Positions 41,517-52,600 of a DNA stretch of 64,000 bases are shown here, one piece after another. Position numbers and translations under genes: made by a program. The DNA is from Enterococcus italicus DSM 15952 (lineage in GTDB: Bacteria; Bacillota; Bacilli; Lactobacillales; Enterococcaceae), in NCBI RefSeq assembly GCF_000185365.1, contig NZ_GL622241.1, positions 937,612-1,001,611 on the forward strand, given 5' to 3'. The notes below the pieces were generated by a model. It made no database searches and was not told where the DNA came from. It worked only from the letters and a program-made list of their open reading frames with translations. Each line of letters begins with the position of its first letter. The stretch's first letter is position 1.

Positions 41517-41575
41517 CAAAGTCTTAGTATCAGCACTCAGCGATGAGTAGCTGTTACTAGGGCTTTTTTTTGTGG
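41517..41575 (+). terminator. ndh terminator
   Basis: AGTCTTAGTATCAGC (from about 41519) pairs with GCTGTTACTAGGGCT (ending about 41567) with one mismatch and a few G-U pairs, followed by eight T. Confidence 0.75.
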
Positions 41576-41594
41576 AATGATGCAAGAAATTATC

Positions 41595-41624
41595 GTTGAC
41601 AAATGTAAACACAAGTAATAAAGT
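41595..41624 (+). promoter_or_regulatory. copA promoter with embedded cop box
   Basis: TTGACA at 41596-41601 and TAAAGT at 41619-41624 with a 17-base spacer. The cop-box-like sequence TGACAAATGTAA overlaps the -35 (within 41595-41610) and matches TTACA-NN-TGTAA at all but one position. The same control as copB is expected. Confidence 0.75.
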
Positions 41625-41656
41625 GAAAGTAGCAAATAGGATAGGAAGGGATCGAA

Positions 41657-44101
41657 ATGAAAGAGACGTTAGCGATAGAAGGGATGACGTGTGCTTCATG
41701 TGCACAAACAGTCGAAAAAGCAGTCAAAAAAGTTTCCGGCGTGAATGAAGCTTCTGTAAATTTGGCGACTGAAAAACTACAAGTAACATTTGATGAAACA
41801 CAAACGACTATTCCTGCAATTGAACAAGCTGTCAAACAAGCGGGATATGGCGTACAACATACTCAGGAAAAAGAAACCTTTGCGATAGAAGGGATGACGT
41901 GTGCTTCTTGTGTGCAGACAGTCGAAAAAGCAGTCAGTAAATTAACTGGTGTAGCCGCAGCGCCGGTGAATTTGGCGACGGAAAAAATGACCGTCACCTT
42001 CGACCAAAATCAAGTGACCACCCAAGCAATTATTGCAGCGGTAAAGGCAGCTGGGTATGATGCCAAACTGGTAACAGGCGAAGATTCCGCAAAGGATAGT
42101 AAACAAACTCATACGCAAGCCATGTGGCATCGATTTATCGGTTCGGCAGTCTTTACCATTCCACTATTGTACATGGCGATGGCTGAGATGGTTGGCTTGC
42201 CACTGCCTTCATTTTTAAGCCACGCGGGTCATCCAGTAGCTTTTGCAACGGTACAGTTGCTCCTATGCGTGCCGGTATTAGTATTGGGTCGCTCATTCTT
42301 TTACACAGGCTTTAAAACATTAGCAAAAGGACATCCGAATATGGATTCATTGGTCGCATTGGGTACGAGTGCTGCCTTTCTCTATAGCTTATATGGGACA
42401 ATCGAGGTCATCATGGGTAGTCACCAGTATGCGATGAATTTGTATTACGAATCAGCAGCGGTCATTTTGACCTTGATTACATTAGGAAAATATTTTGAAG
42501 CAGTCTCAAAAGGGAAAACATCGGCTGCCATGCAATCACTGCTGAACTTAGCACCGAAAAAAGCCAGTGTGGTAAAAAATGGTACGGTACAAGAAATCCC
42601 AGTCGATCAGGTCGAATTAGATGATTTGATTGTCGTGCGTCCAGGCGAAAAAATCCCAGTCGACGGAGTGATTGTCGAAGGTGTATCAAGTGTCGATGAA
42701 TCGATGCTGACAGGAGAAAGTCTGCCTGTTGAGAAGACAGTGGGCGATGAAGTAGTCGGTGCTAGCTTAAATAAGCACGGAAGCTTTCGATTTCGTGCCA
42801 CGAAGGTCGGCAATGACACCGCACTGGCTCAGATTGTCAAACTAGTGGAAGAGGCGCAAGGATCAAAAGCACCGATTGCTAAATTAGCAGACAAAGTTGC
42901 GGGCGTCTTTGTGCCGATTGTCATTGCTTTGGCACTGGTATCTGGTGGTCTTTGGTTGTTCTTTGGTCAAGAGTCTTGGGTATTTGCTTTGACGATTACC
43001 ATCTCAGTCTTGGTCATTGCTTGTCCATGCGCATTAGGCTTGGCGACGCCGACAGCGATTATGGTAGGGACAGGTAAAGGGGCTGAAAATGGCATCTTAA
43101 TCAAAAGTGGGGATGCGTTAGAAATGACGCAAAAAATCCAAACAGTTGTGTTAGATAAAACAGGAACGATCACAGAAGGTAAGCCCGTAGTGACAGATGT
43201 ATATGGGTACAATAACTGGCAAGAAGCAGACATTTTACAATATGCGGCGACAGCTGAAGAACTATCGGAACACCCTCTCGGTCAAGCAATTGTCGATGAA
43301 GCAAAGAAGCGTACGATTGCTGTCCTTACAGCGGAACAATTTACAGCAATCCCTGGTTTTGGGTTACGAGCTGTAGTTGACGGCAAGCTGCTATTTTTAG
43401 GCAATGAAGCCTTGATGAACCAACAAGCGATTGACGCTGATGTGGCCAAAGCAGCGGCACAAGGACTAGCGCAAGACGGTAAGACGCTGATGTTTTTAGC
43501 AGTCGATGGCCAATTAGTGGGTGTGATTGCCGTTGCCGATACGGTCAAAAAACATAGTCGCCAAGCCATTCAGCAATTACAAGCGCGTGGGGTCGAAGTC
43601 GTGATGTTGACAGGGGACAATCGACAAACAGCTCAAGCAATCGCTCAACAAGTAGGGATTAGTCGCGTACTAAGTGAAGTATTACCTGAAGACAAAGCCA
43701 ATGAAATAAAAAAAATCCAACAAGAACACAAACGCGTGGCGATGGTCGGCGATGGCATTAATGATGCGCCGGCACTGGTGCAAGCCGATATCGGTATGGC
43801 GATTGGATCAGGGACAGACGTTGCCATTGAATCGGCCGATATTGTCCTTATGAAGAGTGAGCTACTCGACGTGGAAAAAGCCATTCACTTAAGCCAAGCA
43901 ACCATGAAAAATATCCGCGAAAATCTATTCTGGGCCTTTGCTTACAATGTCTTAGGAATTCCAGTTGCGATGGGTGTGTTGCATGTATTCGGTGGACCAC
44001 TATTAAATCCAATGATTGCCGGTGCAGCGATGAGCTTTAGTTCAGTATCAGTCGTTTTAAATGCATTACGCTTAAAACGATTACGACTAAATAGAGGTTG
44101 A
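41657..44101 (+). CDS. copA: Copper-translocating P1B-type ATPase CopA with two HMA domains
   Basis: An 814-residue ATPase with two N-terminal heavy-metal domains, each with GMTCASC (about residues 9-15 and 77-83). It also has TGES in the actuator, membrane motif CPC ([13 protein letters not shown]), [12 protein letters not shown], the HP of SEHPLGQAI and [10 protein letters not shown]. It transports Cu(I). The last codons (AAT AGA GGT) and the TGA stop come from the palindromic repeat that begins at about 44090, so the C-terminus ends LRLNRG. No copZ or copY is adjacent. The first HMA repeat and the second are about 50 percent identical by eye. Confidence 0.95.
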   Translation: MKETLAIEGMTCASCAQTVEKAVKKVSGVNEASVNLATEKLQVTFDETQTTIPAIEQAVKQAGYGVQHTQEKETFAIEGMTCASCVQTVEKAVSKLTGVAAAPVNLATEKMTVTFDQNQVTTQAIIAAVKAAGYDAKLVTGEDSAKDSKQTHTQAMWHRFIGSAVFTIPLLYMAMAEMVGLPLPSFLSHAGHPVAFATVQLLLCVPVLVLGRSFFYTGFKTLAKGHPNMDSLVALGTSAAFLYSLYGTIEVIMGSHQYAMNLYYESAAVILTLITLGKYFEAVSKGKTSAAMQSLLNLAPKKASVVKNGTVQEIPVDQVELDDLIVVRPGEKIPVDGVIVEGVSSVDESMLTGESLPVEKTVGDEVVGASLNKHGSFRFRATKVGNDTALAQIVKLVEEAQGSKAPIAKLADKVAGVFVPIVIALALVSGGLWLFFGQESWVFALTITISVLVIACPCALGLATPTAIMVGTGKGAENGILIKSGDALEMTQKIQTVVLDKTGTITEGKPVVTDVYGYNNWQEADILQYAATAEELSEHPLGQAIVDEAKKRTIAVLTAEQFTAIPGFGLRAVVDGKLLFLGNEALMNQQAIDADVAKAAAQGLAQDGKTLMFLAVDGQLVGVIAVADTVKKHSRQAIQQLQARGVEVVMLTGDNRQTAQAIAQQVGISRVLSEVLPEDKANEIKKIQQEHKRVAMVGDGINDAPALVQADIGMAIGSGTDVAIESADIVLMKSELLDVEKAIHLSQATMKNIRENLFWAFAYNVLGIPVAMGVLHVFGGPLLNPMIAGAAMSFSSVSVVLNALRLKRLRLNRG

Positions 44102-44360
44102 ATCAAAAGCGGTTAGCTCCGAGCGATAAGCTCAGAACTCTCGAAAATTGATTTTAAATTTTTGAGAATTCTGACTTATGGTCGAGAGAGCTGCTTTTGT
44201 ACCACCGTAAATAGAGGCTGAATCAAAAGCGGTTAGCTCCGAGCAATAAGCTCAGAATTTTCGAAAATTGATTTTAAATTTTAGAGAAATTCTGACTTAT
44301 GGTCGAGAGAGCTGCTTTTGCATCACCGTAAATAGAGGTTGAATCAAAAGCGGTTAACCA
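44090..44360 (+). repeat. 120-bp palindromic intergenic repeat, two full and one truncated unit (plus orientation)
   Basis: AATAGAGGTTGAATCAAAAG-type units begin at 44090, 44210 and 44331 (periods 120 and 121). The first two are complete and end GAGAGCTGCTTTTG plus a short variable stretch and CACCGTA. The third breaks off after GCGGTTAACC next to a terminator. Within a unit CAAAAGC pairs with GCTTTTG, ATAAGCTCAGAATT with AATTCTGACTTAT (bulged), and AAAATT with AATTTT, so the whole unit is a near-palindrome. Confidence 0.92.
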
Positions 44361-44369
44361 CAAACAAAA

Positions 44370-44404
44370 GACCAGAACATCCAAATCGGATATTCTGGTC
44401 TATT
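44370..44404. terminator. Bidirectional terminator, repeated family member
   Basis: GACCAGAA (44370-44377) pairs with TTCTGGTC (44393-44400), with an inner TCC/GGA pairing. T-rich sequence lies on both sides, between convergent copA and the peptidase gene. Confidence 0.8.
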
Positions 44405-44427
44405 TACGTATAGTTGCACACTACAGT

Positions 44428-46233
44428 CTAGTGTACGAATTCTTCTGTTATTTCAAGGAAAGTAGTAATATCGGCTAATACCATATCAATACCTGCTTGC
44501 CAAAAATCAGGCTGGGTCAAATCAACACCCAAATGTTTTTCGGCTAACTCTTCTGTCGTCATTGAAGCTGTATCACGCAAGAGTGCGATGTAATCATCTT
44601 CAAAGCTTGCGCCTTTTTGAGATGCATACGCATAAATGCCCATGCTAAACAAGTAACCAAATGTATATGGGAAGTTGTAAAACGGAATGTCATCAATGAA
44701 AAAGTGCAACTTAGCAGCCCAAAAATGAGGATGATAAGAAGCCAATTGATCAAGGTAACTTTCTTTTTGCGCAGCGAGCATCATGTCAGTGATTTGTTGC
44801 GGAGAGACTAGACCTTTTTGACGAGCAGTGTAGAAGTTATTTTCAAAAATAAAACGAGCGTGAATATTTAGAAACATCGCGACAGCATTTTGCATTTTTG
44901 TATCAAGTAAGTTGATTTTTTCTTCGACTGTTTGTGCTTCTTTCAAGGTCGCGTCGGCAACGATTAATTCCGCAAAGGTGCTTGCTGTTTCGGCAACGTT
45001 CATGGCATAGTCTTGATTCATACTAGGTAAGTCCCAAAGTACGCTACTATGGAAAGCGTGACCTAGCTCATGTGCAAGGGTCGCTACTTCATTAACTGAG
45101 TTGCTATAGGTCATAAAAATACGAGATTCTTTTGATTCTGGTAGACCCGTACAGTAGCCACCAGGACGCTTGCCAGGACGGTCTTCTGCTTCAATCCATG
45201 CTTTTTCAAAAGCCATTTGCGCGAAGTCTGCCATTTTTGGACTAAATGAGGCAAAGTTTTTGGTAATAAAGTCCGCCGCTTGATCAAATGAATACGTCTT
45301 TTCTTCCATATCCCCCAGAATAATAGGGGCATCTTGGTCTTGCCAAGGCATTTTTTCTTTGCCAAATAGTTGTGCTTTACGTGTTAAAAAGTCCATCATT
45401 GGTTGTTTGTTTTTTGCAATGGTCGCCCACATTGTATCAAGAGTTTCTTTTTTAAGTCGATTGTATTCTAATGGCTCTTTTAAGTAATCCGTGACACCGT
45501 GTAGTCGTTGTGTCGCAATTCGGAAGCCATCTAGATGATTGAGCGTATCGGCAAAGAGCGCTTCTTTTTCACCCCAAGCTTGCTCCCAAGCAGTGAACAA
45601 TGTTTGGCGCACATCTGCATCAGGATCGCCCATCATTTTGTTAAAGGCTTGGCCAGCCGATAAGGTGATTGTTTTGCCTTCTTTATCAGTGAAAGGAATC
45701 GCAATTGTAGCGACCAACGTATCGTAGTGTTCACTCCAAGCATTCAAGCCGTCTAGAGCAAGCGTGTGAATAATATTTTCTTCTGATTCAGCTAACAATT
45801 CTTTTCCATCACGGCGAATTTCGCTTAAACGAAAAGCAACGGGTGCTAATGCTGAAGACTGCATTAATGTTGCCCAATCGGCATCAGAAATGGCCGTTAA
45901 TTTTTTTGAAAAGATGGTCGCAGCTAATTGAAAAACAGGGCGCTTGGCAGCTAGTTCACCCATTAATAATTTCGCTTCTTGGTCATTGACATTACTAGAA
46001 AGCAAGGCAGTAATAAAGCTACCGCATTGGCCAAAGCCATTGGTACATTTTTCTGCAAGTTGCAAAATAGTCGCTAATTCTTCCGGTTGTTTTACTGAGG
46101 GAGTCCATGCTTCTATGGCGCGATGGTATTCAGCAATCTCCGTCGATAGTTGTGATAAACGAGTCTTTAGGGTCTCAGATTGGCTTCCACCAGGGAAGAT
46201 GCTTTCTAAGTCCCAATTTATTGCATAAGTCAT
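44428..46233 (-). CDS. Oligoendopeptidase F family M3 metallopeptidase
   Basis: About 601 residues, zinc peptidase of the PepF/M3B group. The catalytic motif HExxH is in VATLAHELGHAFHS (about residue 390). Downstream MNVAETASTFAELIVAD carries the third zinc ligand Glu. The N-terminal helical lid begins TYAINWDLESIFPGGS. It degrades cytoplasmic oligopeptides. The AAGGAGG site is 1 base from an ATG at 46242 and about 10 bases from the in-frame ATG at 46233; the latter is preferred, though 46242 cannot be ruled out. It is divergent from the VanZ-like gene. Confidence 0.92.
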   Translation of the reverse strand: MTYAINWDLESIFPGGSQSETLKTRLSQLSTEIAEYHRAIEAWTPSVKQPEELATILQLAEKCTNGFGQCGSFITALLSSNVNDQEAKLLMGELAAKRPVFQLAATIFSKKLTAISDADWATLMQSSALAPVAFRLSEIRRDGKELLAESEENIIHTLALDGLNAWSEHYDTLVATIAIPFTDKEGKTITLSAGQAFNKMMGDPDADVRQTLFTAWEQAWGEKEALFADTLNHLDGFRIATQRLHGVTDYLKEPLEYNRLKKETLDTMWATIAKNKQPMMDFLTRKAQLFGKEKMPWQDQDAPIILGDMEEKTYSFDQAADFITKNFASFSPKMADFAQMAFEKAWIEAEDRPGKRPGGYCTGLPESKESRIFMTYSNSVNEVATLAHELGHAFHSSVLWDLPSMNQDYAMNVAETASTFAELIVADATLKEAQTVEEKINLLDTKMQNAVAMFLNIHARFIFENNFYTARQKGLVSPQQITDMMLAAQKESYLDQLASYHPHFWAAKLHFFIDDIPFYNFPYTFGYLFSMGIYAYASQKGASFEDDYIALLRDTASMTTEELAEKHLGVDLTQPDFWQAGIDMVLADITTFLEITEEFVH

Positions 46234-46336
46234 TGTGTTCATTCCTCCTTCTTTTCCTAGTATAGCATAGCTTTTCATGTTGGTTTGAAATGAAATCAGA
46301 AAATGGTAAGATAGAACAGGATAGGAGTGGCAGTAG

Positions 46337-46840
46337 ATGAAACAATGGCAAAAAGATGGACGCTTATACTTAGCAATCGCGTTTGCAGTGATGGCGATAT
46401 TGTTTTATAGTTCTTCGCAAACGTATGCACAGCAATCACAAATCGGATTGCTAGAGCGCGTGTTAAAGAATCAACCTTTTTTGGATCAATTGCAGACAAT
46501 CTCGTTTGTCTATGCGGGCAAAGAGATTAGTATTGCAGCAGATGGCTACTTCTCGTTTGTGGAATTTTTCGTACGAAAAGGTGCGCATTTTGGCACGTAT
46601 TTGGTGATGGGAGGTAGTTTGTTTTTAGGACTGCTACCGAGAATGAAGTCTTATCCGCTGACAGCGGTAGTGGCTTGGTTAGCAGCGGTCGGATATGCTG
46701 GTTTGGATGAATTCCATCAGATGATCACTGGTGGACGCACACCACTCTTTCAAGATGTTATGTTAGATGCTTCAGGAGCAGGCACGGCCATTATTCTTTG
46801 TATGATTTGGTCATTCATTCGAAAAAGAAGAACTTTTTAG
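46337..46840 (+). CDS. VanZ-family membrane protein
   Basis: A 167-residue membrane protein with four hydrophobic segments. The VanZ signature is clear: [25 protein letters not shown] and [35 protein letters not shown], with DEFHQ and the R-x-x-x-x-QDV-x-x-D-x-x-G segment. The family includes the teicoplanin-resistance accessory VanZ, but most members, including chromosomal ones like this, have no assigned substrate. yebC starts 11 bases downstream of its stop codon, so the two may be co-transcribed. Confidence 0.9.
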   Translation: MKQWQKDGRLYLAIAFAVMAILFYSSSQTYAQQSQIGLLERVLKNQPFLDQLQTISFVYAGKEISIAADGYFSFVEFFVRKGAHFGTYLVMGGSLFLGLLPRMKSYPLTAVVAWLAAVGYAGLDEFHQMITGGRTPLFQDVMLDASGAGTAIILCMIWSFIRKRRTF

Positions 46841-46851
46841 GAGGAATACAC

Positions 46852-47574
46852 ATGTCAGGACACAGCAAATGGAACAATATTCAAGGGAGAAAAAATGCAC
46901 AGGATGCCAAACGTGGCAAAATTTTTCAAAAGTTGTCGCGTGAAATTTACATCGCTGCCAAGGCTGGCGGTGGAGAAGTAAGTATGAATCCTGGGCTGCG
47001 CTTAGTTATTGATAAAGCCAAGGCAGCCAATATGCCTAATGACAATATTGAGCGCGCAATCAAAAAGGCAACCAGTGGCATAGAAGGTTCTAATTACGAA
47101 GAGCTCACGTATGAAGGGTATGGTCCAAATGGTGTGGCGATACTCGTCGAAGCGCTCACTGATAATCGCAATCGTACACAAACCAATGTCCGCGTGGCGT
47201 TTACCCGTAATGGTGGCTCATTGGGTGAGACAGGCTCAGTTAGTTATTTGTTTGAACGGCAAGGGTATTTAGCTATTGCGCGCGAAGGGATAGCACTTAG
47301 TGAGGAGCAGATGCTTGAAGCAGTGATCGATGCTGGAGCGGAAGATTTACAGATGCAACCAGAAGTAGTTGAAATCTATACGGATCCCGAAGATTTTTTG
47401 GTGGTAAAAGAAGCCTTAGAAGCTCAGTTTACACTCGCTCAAGCTGAATTAACTATGGTGCCTAAAACGACAGTCGCGCTCAATGACGCTCAGTTAGAGC
47501 AGCTGTCGCAACTAGTCACGAAGCTAGAAGATGACGACGATGTTTCAGAAGTATATACAAACCTAGCAGAATAA
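46852..47574 (+). CDS. yebC: YebC/PmpR-family protein
   Basis: About 240 residues beginning [21 protein letters not shown], the invariant YebC start, at ATG 46852 with an AGGAGG site. Three-domain layout: basic N-domain (1-75), middle domain with [23 protein letters not shown], and a C-terminal acidic domain. The family is known as a transcriptional regulator and, in recent work, as a factor relieving ribosome stalling at proline tracts. A terminator of the repeated family follows. Confidence 0.95.
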   Translation: MSGHSKWNNIQGRKNAQDAKRGKIFQKLSREIYIAAKAGGGEVSMNPGLRLVIDKAKAANMPNDNIERAIKKATSGIEGSNYEELTYEGYGPNGVAILVEALTDNRNRTQTNVRVAFTRNGGSLGETGSVSYLFERQGYLAIAREGIALSEEQMLEAVIDAGAEDLQMQPEVVEIYTDPEDFLVVKEALEAQFTLAQAELTMVPKTTVALNDAQLEQLSQLVTKLEDDDDVSEVYTNLAE

Positions 47575-47602
47575 AACAGCAGCACTAGCTACAAGCAAAA
47601 AG

Positions 47603-47654
47603 ACCAGTAAATCCCTAAGTTTTTTCTAAAACTTTTGAATTTACTGGTTTTTTT
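47603..47654 (+). terminator. yebC terminator, repeated family member
   Basis: ACCAGTAAATCCCTAAG (from 47603) pairs imperfectly with CTTTTGAATTTACTGGT (ending 47647), followed by seven T. The left flank CTAGCTACAAGCAAAAAG resembles that of the other family members. Confidence 0.82.
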
Positions 47655-47720
47655 AAGTATAGCGCATTCTATCTTTTTTTATTCTAAAATAAATCAACAC
47701 AATGGTTCAAAAGCTTTGTG

Positions 47721-48746
<1,026 letters not shown>

Positions 48747-48758
48747 TTACTAAAGTCT

Positions 48759-48803
48759 ATGTTACCATCTTCTGGTCGATTTGTCATGTGATTTACTAAA
48801 CAA
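48759..48803 (-). promoter_or_regulatory. ldh promoter with possible Rex operator
   Basis: Read on the minus strand: ATGACA (48782-48787), 17 bases, TAACAT (48759-48764). Just upstream, 48786-48803 reads ATGTGATTTACTAAACAA on the plus strand, matching 9 of 12 fixed positions of the Rex site TTGTGA-N6-TCACAA. NADH-linked control of ldh would be expected. The site call is tentative. Confidence 0.4.
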
Positions 48804-48948
48804 TGTAACAGTTTTTTTTGTGTGTTTTCTTGTAAATGCTTTCTAAAATGGATTTGCAGTATATTATATGAAACAGTTGTAAGTGCTGTCATAAAATGAT
48901 AAAAAAGAGAAAAGAAATTCACGAATTCACTCTTTTGGCTTGAGATGT

Positions 48949-49003
48949 GCTATAATTTTAGTACCAAATAATTTCCGATACTGGACAGCCTTAAGCTGCC
49001 CAG
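48949..49003 (+). promoter_or_regulatory. Promoter and leader hairpin of the pth-mfd operon
   Basis: An extended -10 (TG-C-TATAAT, hexamer 48951-48956) precedes a short leader. The leader contains a hairpin CTGG-A-CAGC/GCTG-C-CCAG at 48981-49003. The T run after it is weak (TTTTG), so a full terminator is doubtful. Nothing else was found between 48804 and 48948. Confidence 0.6.
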
Positions 49004-49044
49004 CATTTTGTGTTTGGAAAGAAAATTGATGGAGATTGTATCGC

Positions 49045-49623
49045 ATGAAAATGATAGTAGGATTAGGCAATCCTGGAAAAAAATACGAGCAAACAAAACA
49101 CAACGTCGGGTTTATGGTTGTTGATCAGATTGCCAATCAAGAAAATAGTGTTTTTAAGAAAACTGCTTTCGAAGCAGAAGTAGCTGATTTTTTTAGTAAT
49201 GGTGAAAAGATATTACTTGTGAAGCCTCAAACGTTTATGAATGAATCAGGACGAGCTGTCGGCCCGTTGATGACATATTTTGGTGTATATCCAGAAGAAT
49301 TAGTCGTTGTTTATGATGATTTGGATTTGCAAGTAGGAAAGATTCGATTACGACAAAAAGGCAGTGCTGGTGGACACAATGGGATTAAAAGTATTATTTC
49401 TCATCTGGACTCGCAAACATTTAAGCGTGTGAAAGTCGGCATTGGTCGCCCAAAAGGAAAGCAAACGGTGGTACAACATGTGTTAAGTCCGTTTGATAAA
49501 GTAGATGCACCATTGATTCAAGAAGGAATCGCACAAGGTGTAGATGCGACGGTAGCGTGGATGCGTGGAGAAGATTTTGTCATGGTTATGAATCAGTTTA
49601 ATAAAAAAGGGGCATCTGAATGA
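49045..49623 (+). CDS. pth: Peptidyl-tRNA hydrolase
   Basis: About 192 residues that recycle tRNA from dropped-off peptidyl-tRNA. The conserved core is MIVGLGNPGKKYEQTKHNVGFMVVD (in parts) with the catalytic His in KHNVGF, PQTFMNESGRAV, VVYDDLDLQVGKIRLRQKGSAGGHNGIKSI and GIGRP. The ATG at 49045 follows GGAG by 10 bases. mfd overlaps by 4 bases (ATGA). Confidence 0.96.
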   Translation: MKMIVGLGNPGKKYEQTKHNVGFMVVDQIANQENSVFKKTAFEAEVADFFSNGEKILLVKPQTFMNESGRAVGPLMTYFGVYPEELVVVYDDLDLQVGKIRLRQKGSAGGHNGIKSIISHLDSQTFKRVKVGIGRPKGKQTVVQHVLSPFDKVDAPLIQEGIAQGVDATVAWMRGEDFVMVMNQFNKKGASE

Positions 49624-52600
49624 ATATAGTAGAATTAGTGCAAAAGACAGAGCCGGTTGAAAAGTGGCTTCGTCAATTGCAGGAAGGACTGTCGCGTCAG
49701 CTCATTACGGGGCTTGCTGGTTCGGCTAAGAATCTGGCCATTGTCGGAGCGTTTCAAAAGCTAGAGCAATCCGTGGTCGTTGTCGTACCCAATCTCTATT
49801 ACGCCAATCAACTAGCAGAAGATTTGCGTCACGTACAAGAGCAAGTATATGTCTTTCCAGTTGATGAAGTTCTCTCAGCTGAGATGGCGTTTGCTTCGGC
49901 GGACGCCAAAGCAGAGCGTGTGGCAACCTTGACTGCAATCGCGGCTGAAGAGAGAGGCATCTACATTTTACCAGTTGCAGCATTACGTAAAAGACTACCC
50001 AAAAAGCAAACTTGGCAAAATGCGCAACTAAGTATTGCACTAGAAGATGAGCTTGATTTAGAGCAACTGCCAAAAAAATTCGTACAAATGGGCTTTGTGC
50101 GTCAAGCAATGATTGAAAAACCAGGTGATTTTAGCATTCGTGGAAGCATCGTAGACATCTACCCATTAAATCAAGTACATCCTGTACGGATTGAATTATT
50201 TGATGTAGAAGTCGATTCAATTCGTTACTTTGATGCGCAAACGCAACGTTCACTGGAACAAGTAGAAAAAATTGCCATTCAGCCAACGACTGAACTTATC
50301 TTTGCGCCAGAAGATTTTGAACACGGTAAGGAAACATTGCGCGAAATGCTAGAAAAACGTCTGGCAGTGACACAAGATGAGACCGAGCGAGCATTTTTGA
50401 CAGACTATTTTGGTCAGTTGATGCAATCATGGGACGAAGGTATTGCTGGAGATCAGCCACAGTTTTACACAGATATGCTTTATAAAGATACGGTCACGGT
50501 GATGGATTACTTCACCGACTCTTATTATCTGATGGTGGATGACTATGCACGTATCATGGAGACCAATCGAGAAATCGAGCGGGAAGAAGGTGAATGGCAT
50601 ACTCAAAAGATTGAAGAGTTGCGCCTCTTTGCCGATCAGACATTGGGGTATGATGTGCATGCCTTTTTCCAAAAAACGCATGTGCCGACTACATTTTTTG
50701 CGTTGTTTCAAAAAGGGATGGGAAATTTGCGCTTTCAAGCAATTGAAACCATTCAATACCGACCGATGCAACAATTTTTTGGTCAGATGGGCTTATTAAA
50801 AGCTGAGGTGGATCGTTGGGAGAAGCAAGCACAGACGGTCGTCTTTGTCGTTCAGTCGGCAGAACAACAAAAAAAATTGGAACAAGAATTTCGTGATCAT
50901 GATATTTATGCAGTACAGACGACACCAGATCGATTATTTTTAGGGCGCTCACAAATTATACATGGGACGTTGCAAGCTGGGTTTGAGTTACCGCATGATC
51001 AAGTGGTGGTCGTCACGGAACGGGAGATTTTCCAAAAAGTTGCGAAGCGTCGTGCGCGTAGACAAACAGTGTCCAATGCCGAGCGCTTAAAAAGCTACAA
51101 CGAGCTAAAAACTGGCGACTATGTAGTACATGAAAATCATGGGATTGGGAAATACATCGGTATGGAAACCCTTGAAGTAGATGGGGTTCATCAAGATTAT
51201 TTGACAATTATTTACCAAAATGATGACAAACTCTTCATTCCAGTAACGCAGCTGAATATGATTCAAAAATATGTCGCCTCAGAATTAAAATCACCAAGAA
51301 TCAATAAACTAGGTGGAAGCGAATGGACGAAAACCAAACGCAAAGTATCTGGTAAAATTGAAGATATCGCGGATGATTTGATTCAGCTTTACGCACAGCG
51401 GGAAGCGGAGAAAGGGTTTGCCTTTGGTCCAGATGATGGCTATCAAAAAGAATTCGAAGATGCCTTCCCTTACTCGGAAACAGAAGACCAGCTACGAAGC
51501 ACGTCTGAGATAAAAAAAGATATGGAAAAAGAGAAACCAATGGATCGGCTGTTGGTCGGTGATGTTGGCTTTGGAAAGACAGAAGTCGCCTTACGAGCAG
51601 CGTTTAAAGCCATTCGTGAAAGCAAGCAAGTCGCAATTTTAGTACCTACGACAATCTTAGCGCAACAGCACTACGAGACCATGGTCGATCGCTTCCAAGG
51701 TTTTCCAGTCAATATTGGTATTTTGAGTCGCTTTAGAACCAAAAGCCAACAACAAGAGACCATCGAGCAATTGCGGCGCGGACAAATCGATATTGTAGTA
51801 GGGACGCATCGCCTATTATCAAAAGATATTACGTTTGCTGATTTGGGTTTATTGGTGATTGATGAAGAGCAACGTTTTGGGGTCAAGCACAAAGAGCGAC
51901 TGAAGGAATTACGCTCGCAAGTCGATGTGTTGACCTTAACGGCGACACCGATTCCTCGTACGTTGCACATGTCTATGCTAGGTGTGAGAGACTTGTCGGT
52001 CATTGAAACGCCACCTGAAAATCGCTACCCCATTCAAACCTATGTGATGGAGAGTAACCCTGGTGCTATTCGGGAAGCAATCCTACGAGAGATGGCTCGC
52101 GGCGGCCAAGTCTTCTACTTGTACAATCGCGTCGATACAATCGAGCGGAAGGTGGAAGAGTTGCAAATGCTTGTTCCTGATGCACGTATTGGCTATGCAC
52201 ATGGTCAAATGACCGAAATCCAGCTAGAGAATACGCTCTTTGATTTTATCGAAGGAGAGTATGATATCTTGGTTACGACGACCATTATCGAGACTGGGGT
52301 AGATATTCCTAATGCAAATACGTTGTTTGTGGAAAATGCTGACTACATGGGGCTGTCTACATTGTATCAATTACGCGGGAGAGTCGGACGAAGCAATCGC
52401 GTCGCCTATGCCTACTTTATGTACGAGCCGCAAAAGATCTTGACCGAAGTCAGCGAGAAACGACTACAAGCTATTAAAGACTTTACGGAATTAGGTTCAG
52501 GCTTTAAAATTGCGATGCGTGATTTGTCCATTCGTGGGGCCGGAAACTTATTAGGTGCCCAGCAGCATGGCTTTATTGATTCGGTTGGGTTTGATATGTA

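Noticed and set aside
44617..44811. Plus-strand frames opposite the oligoendopeptidase gene
   Set aside because: They are antisense shadows of a clearly conserved coding sequence with its HELGH motif on the minus strand.
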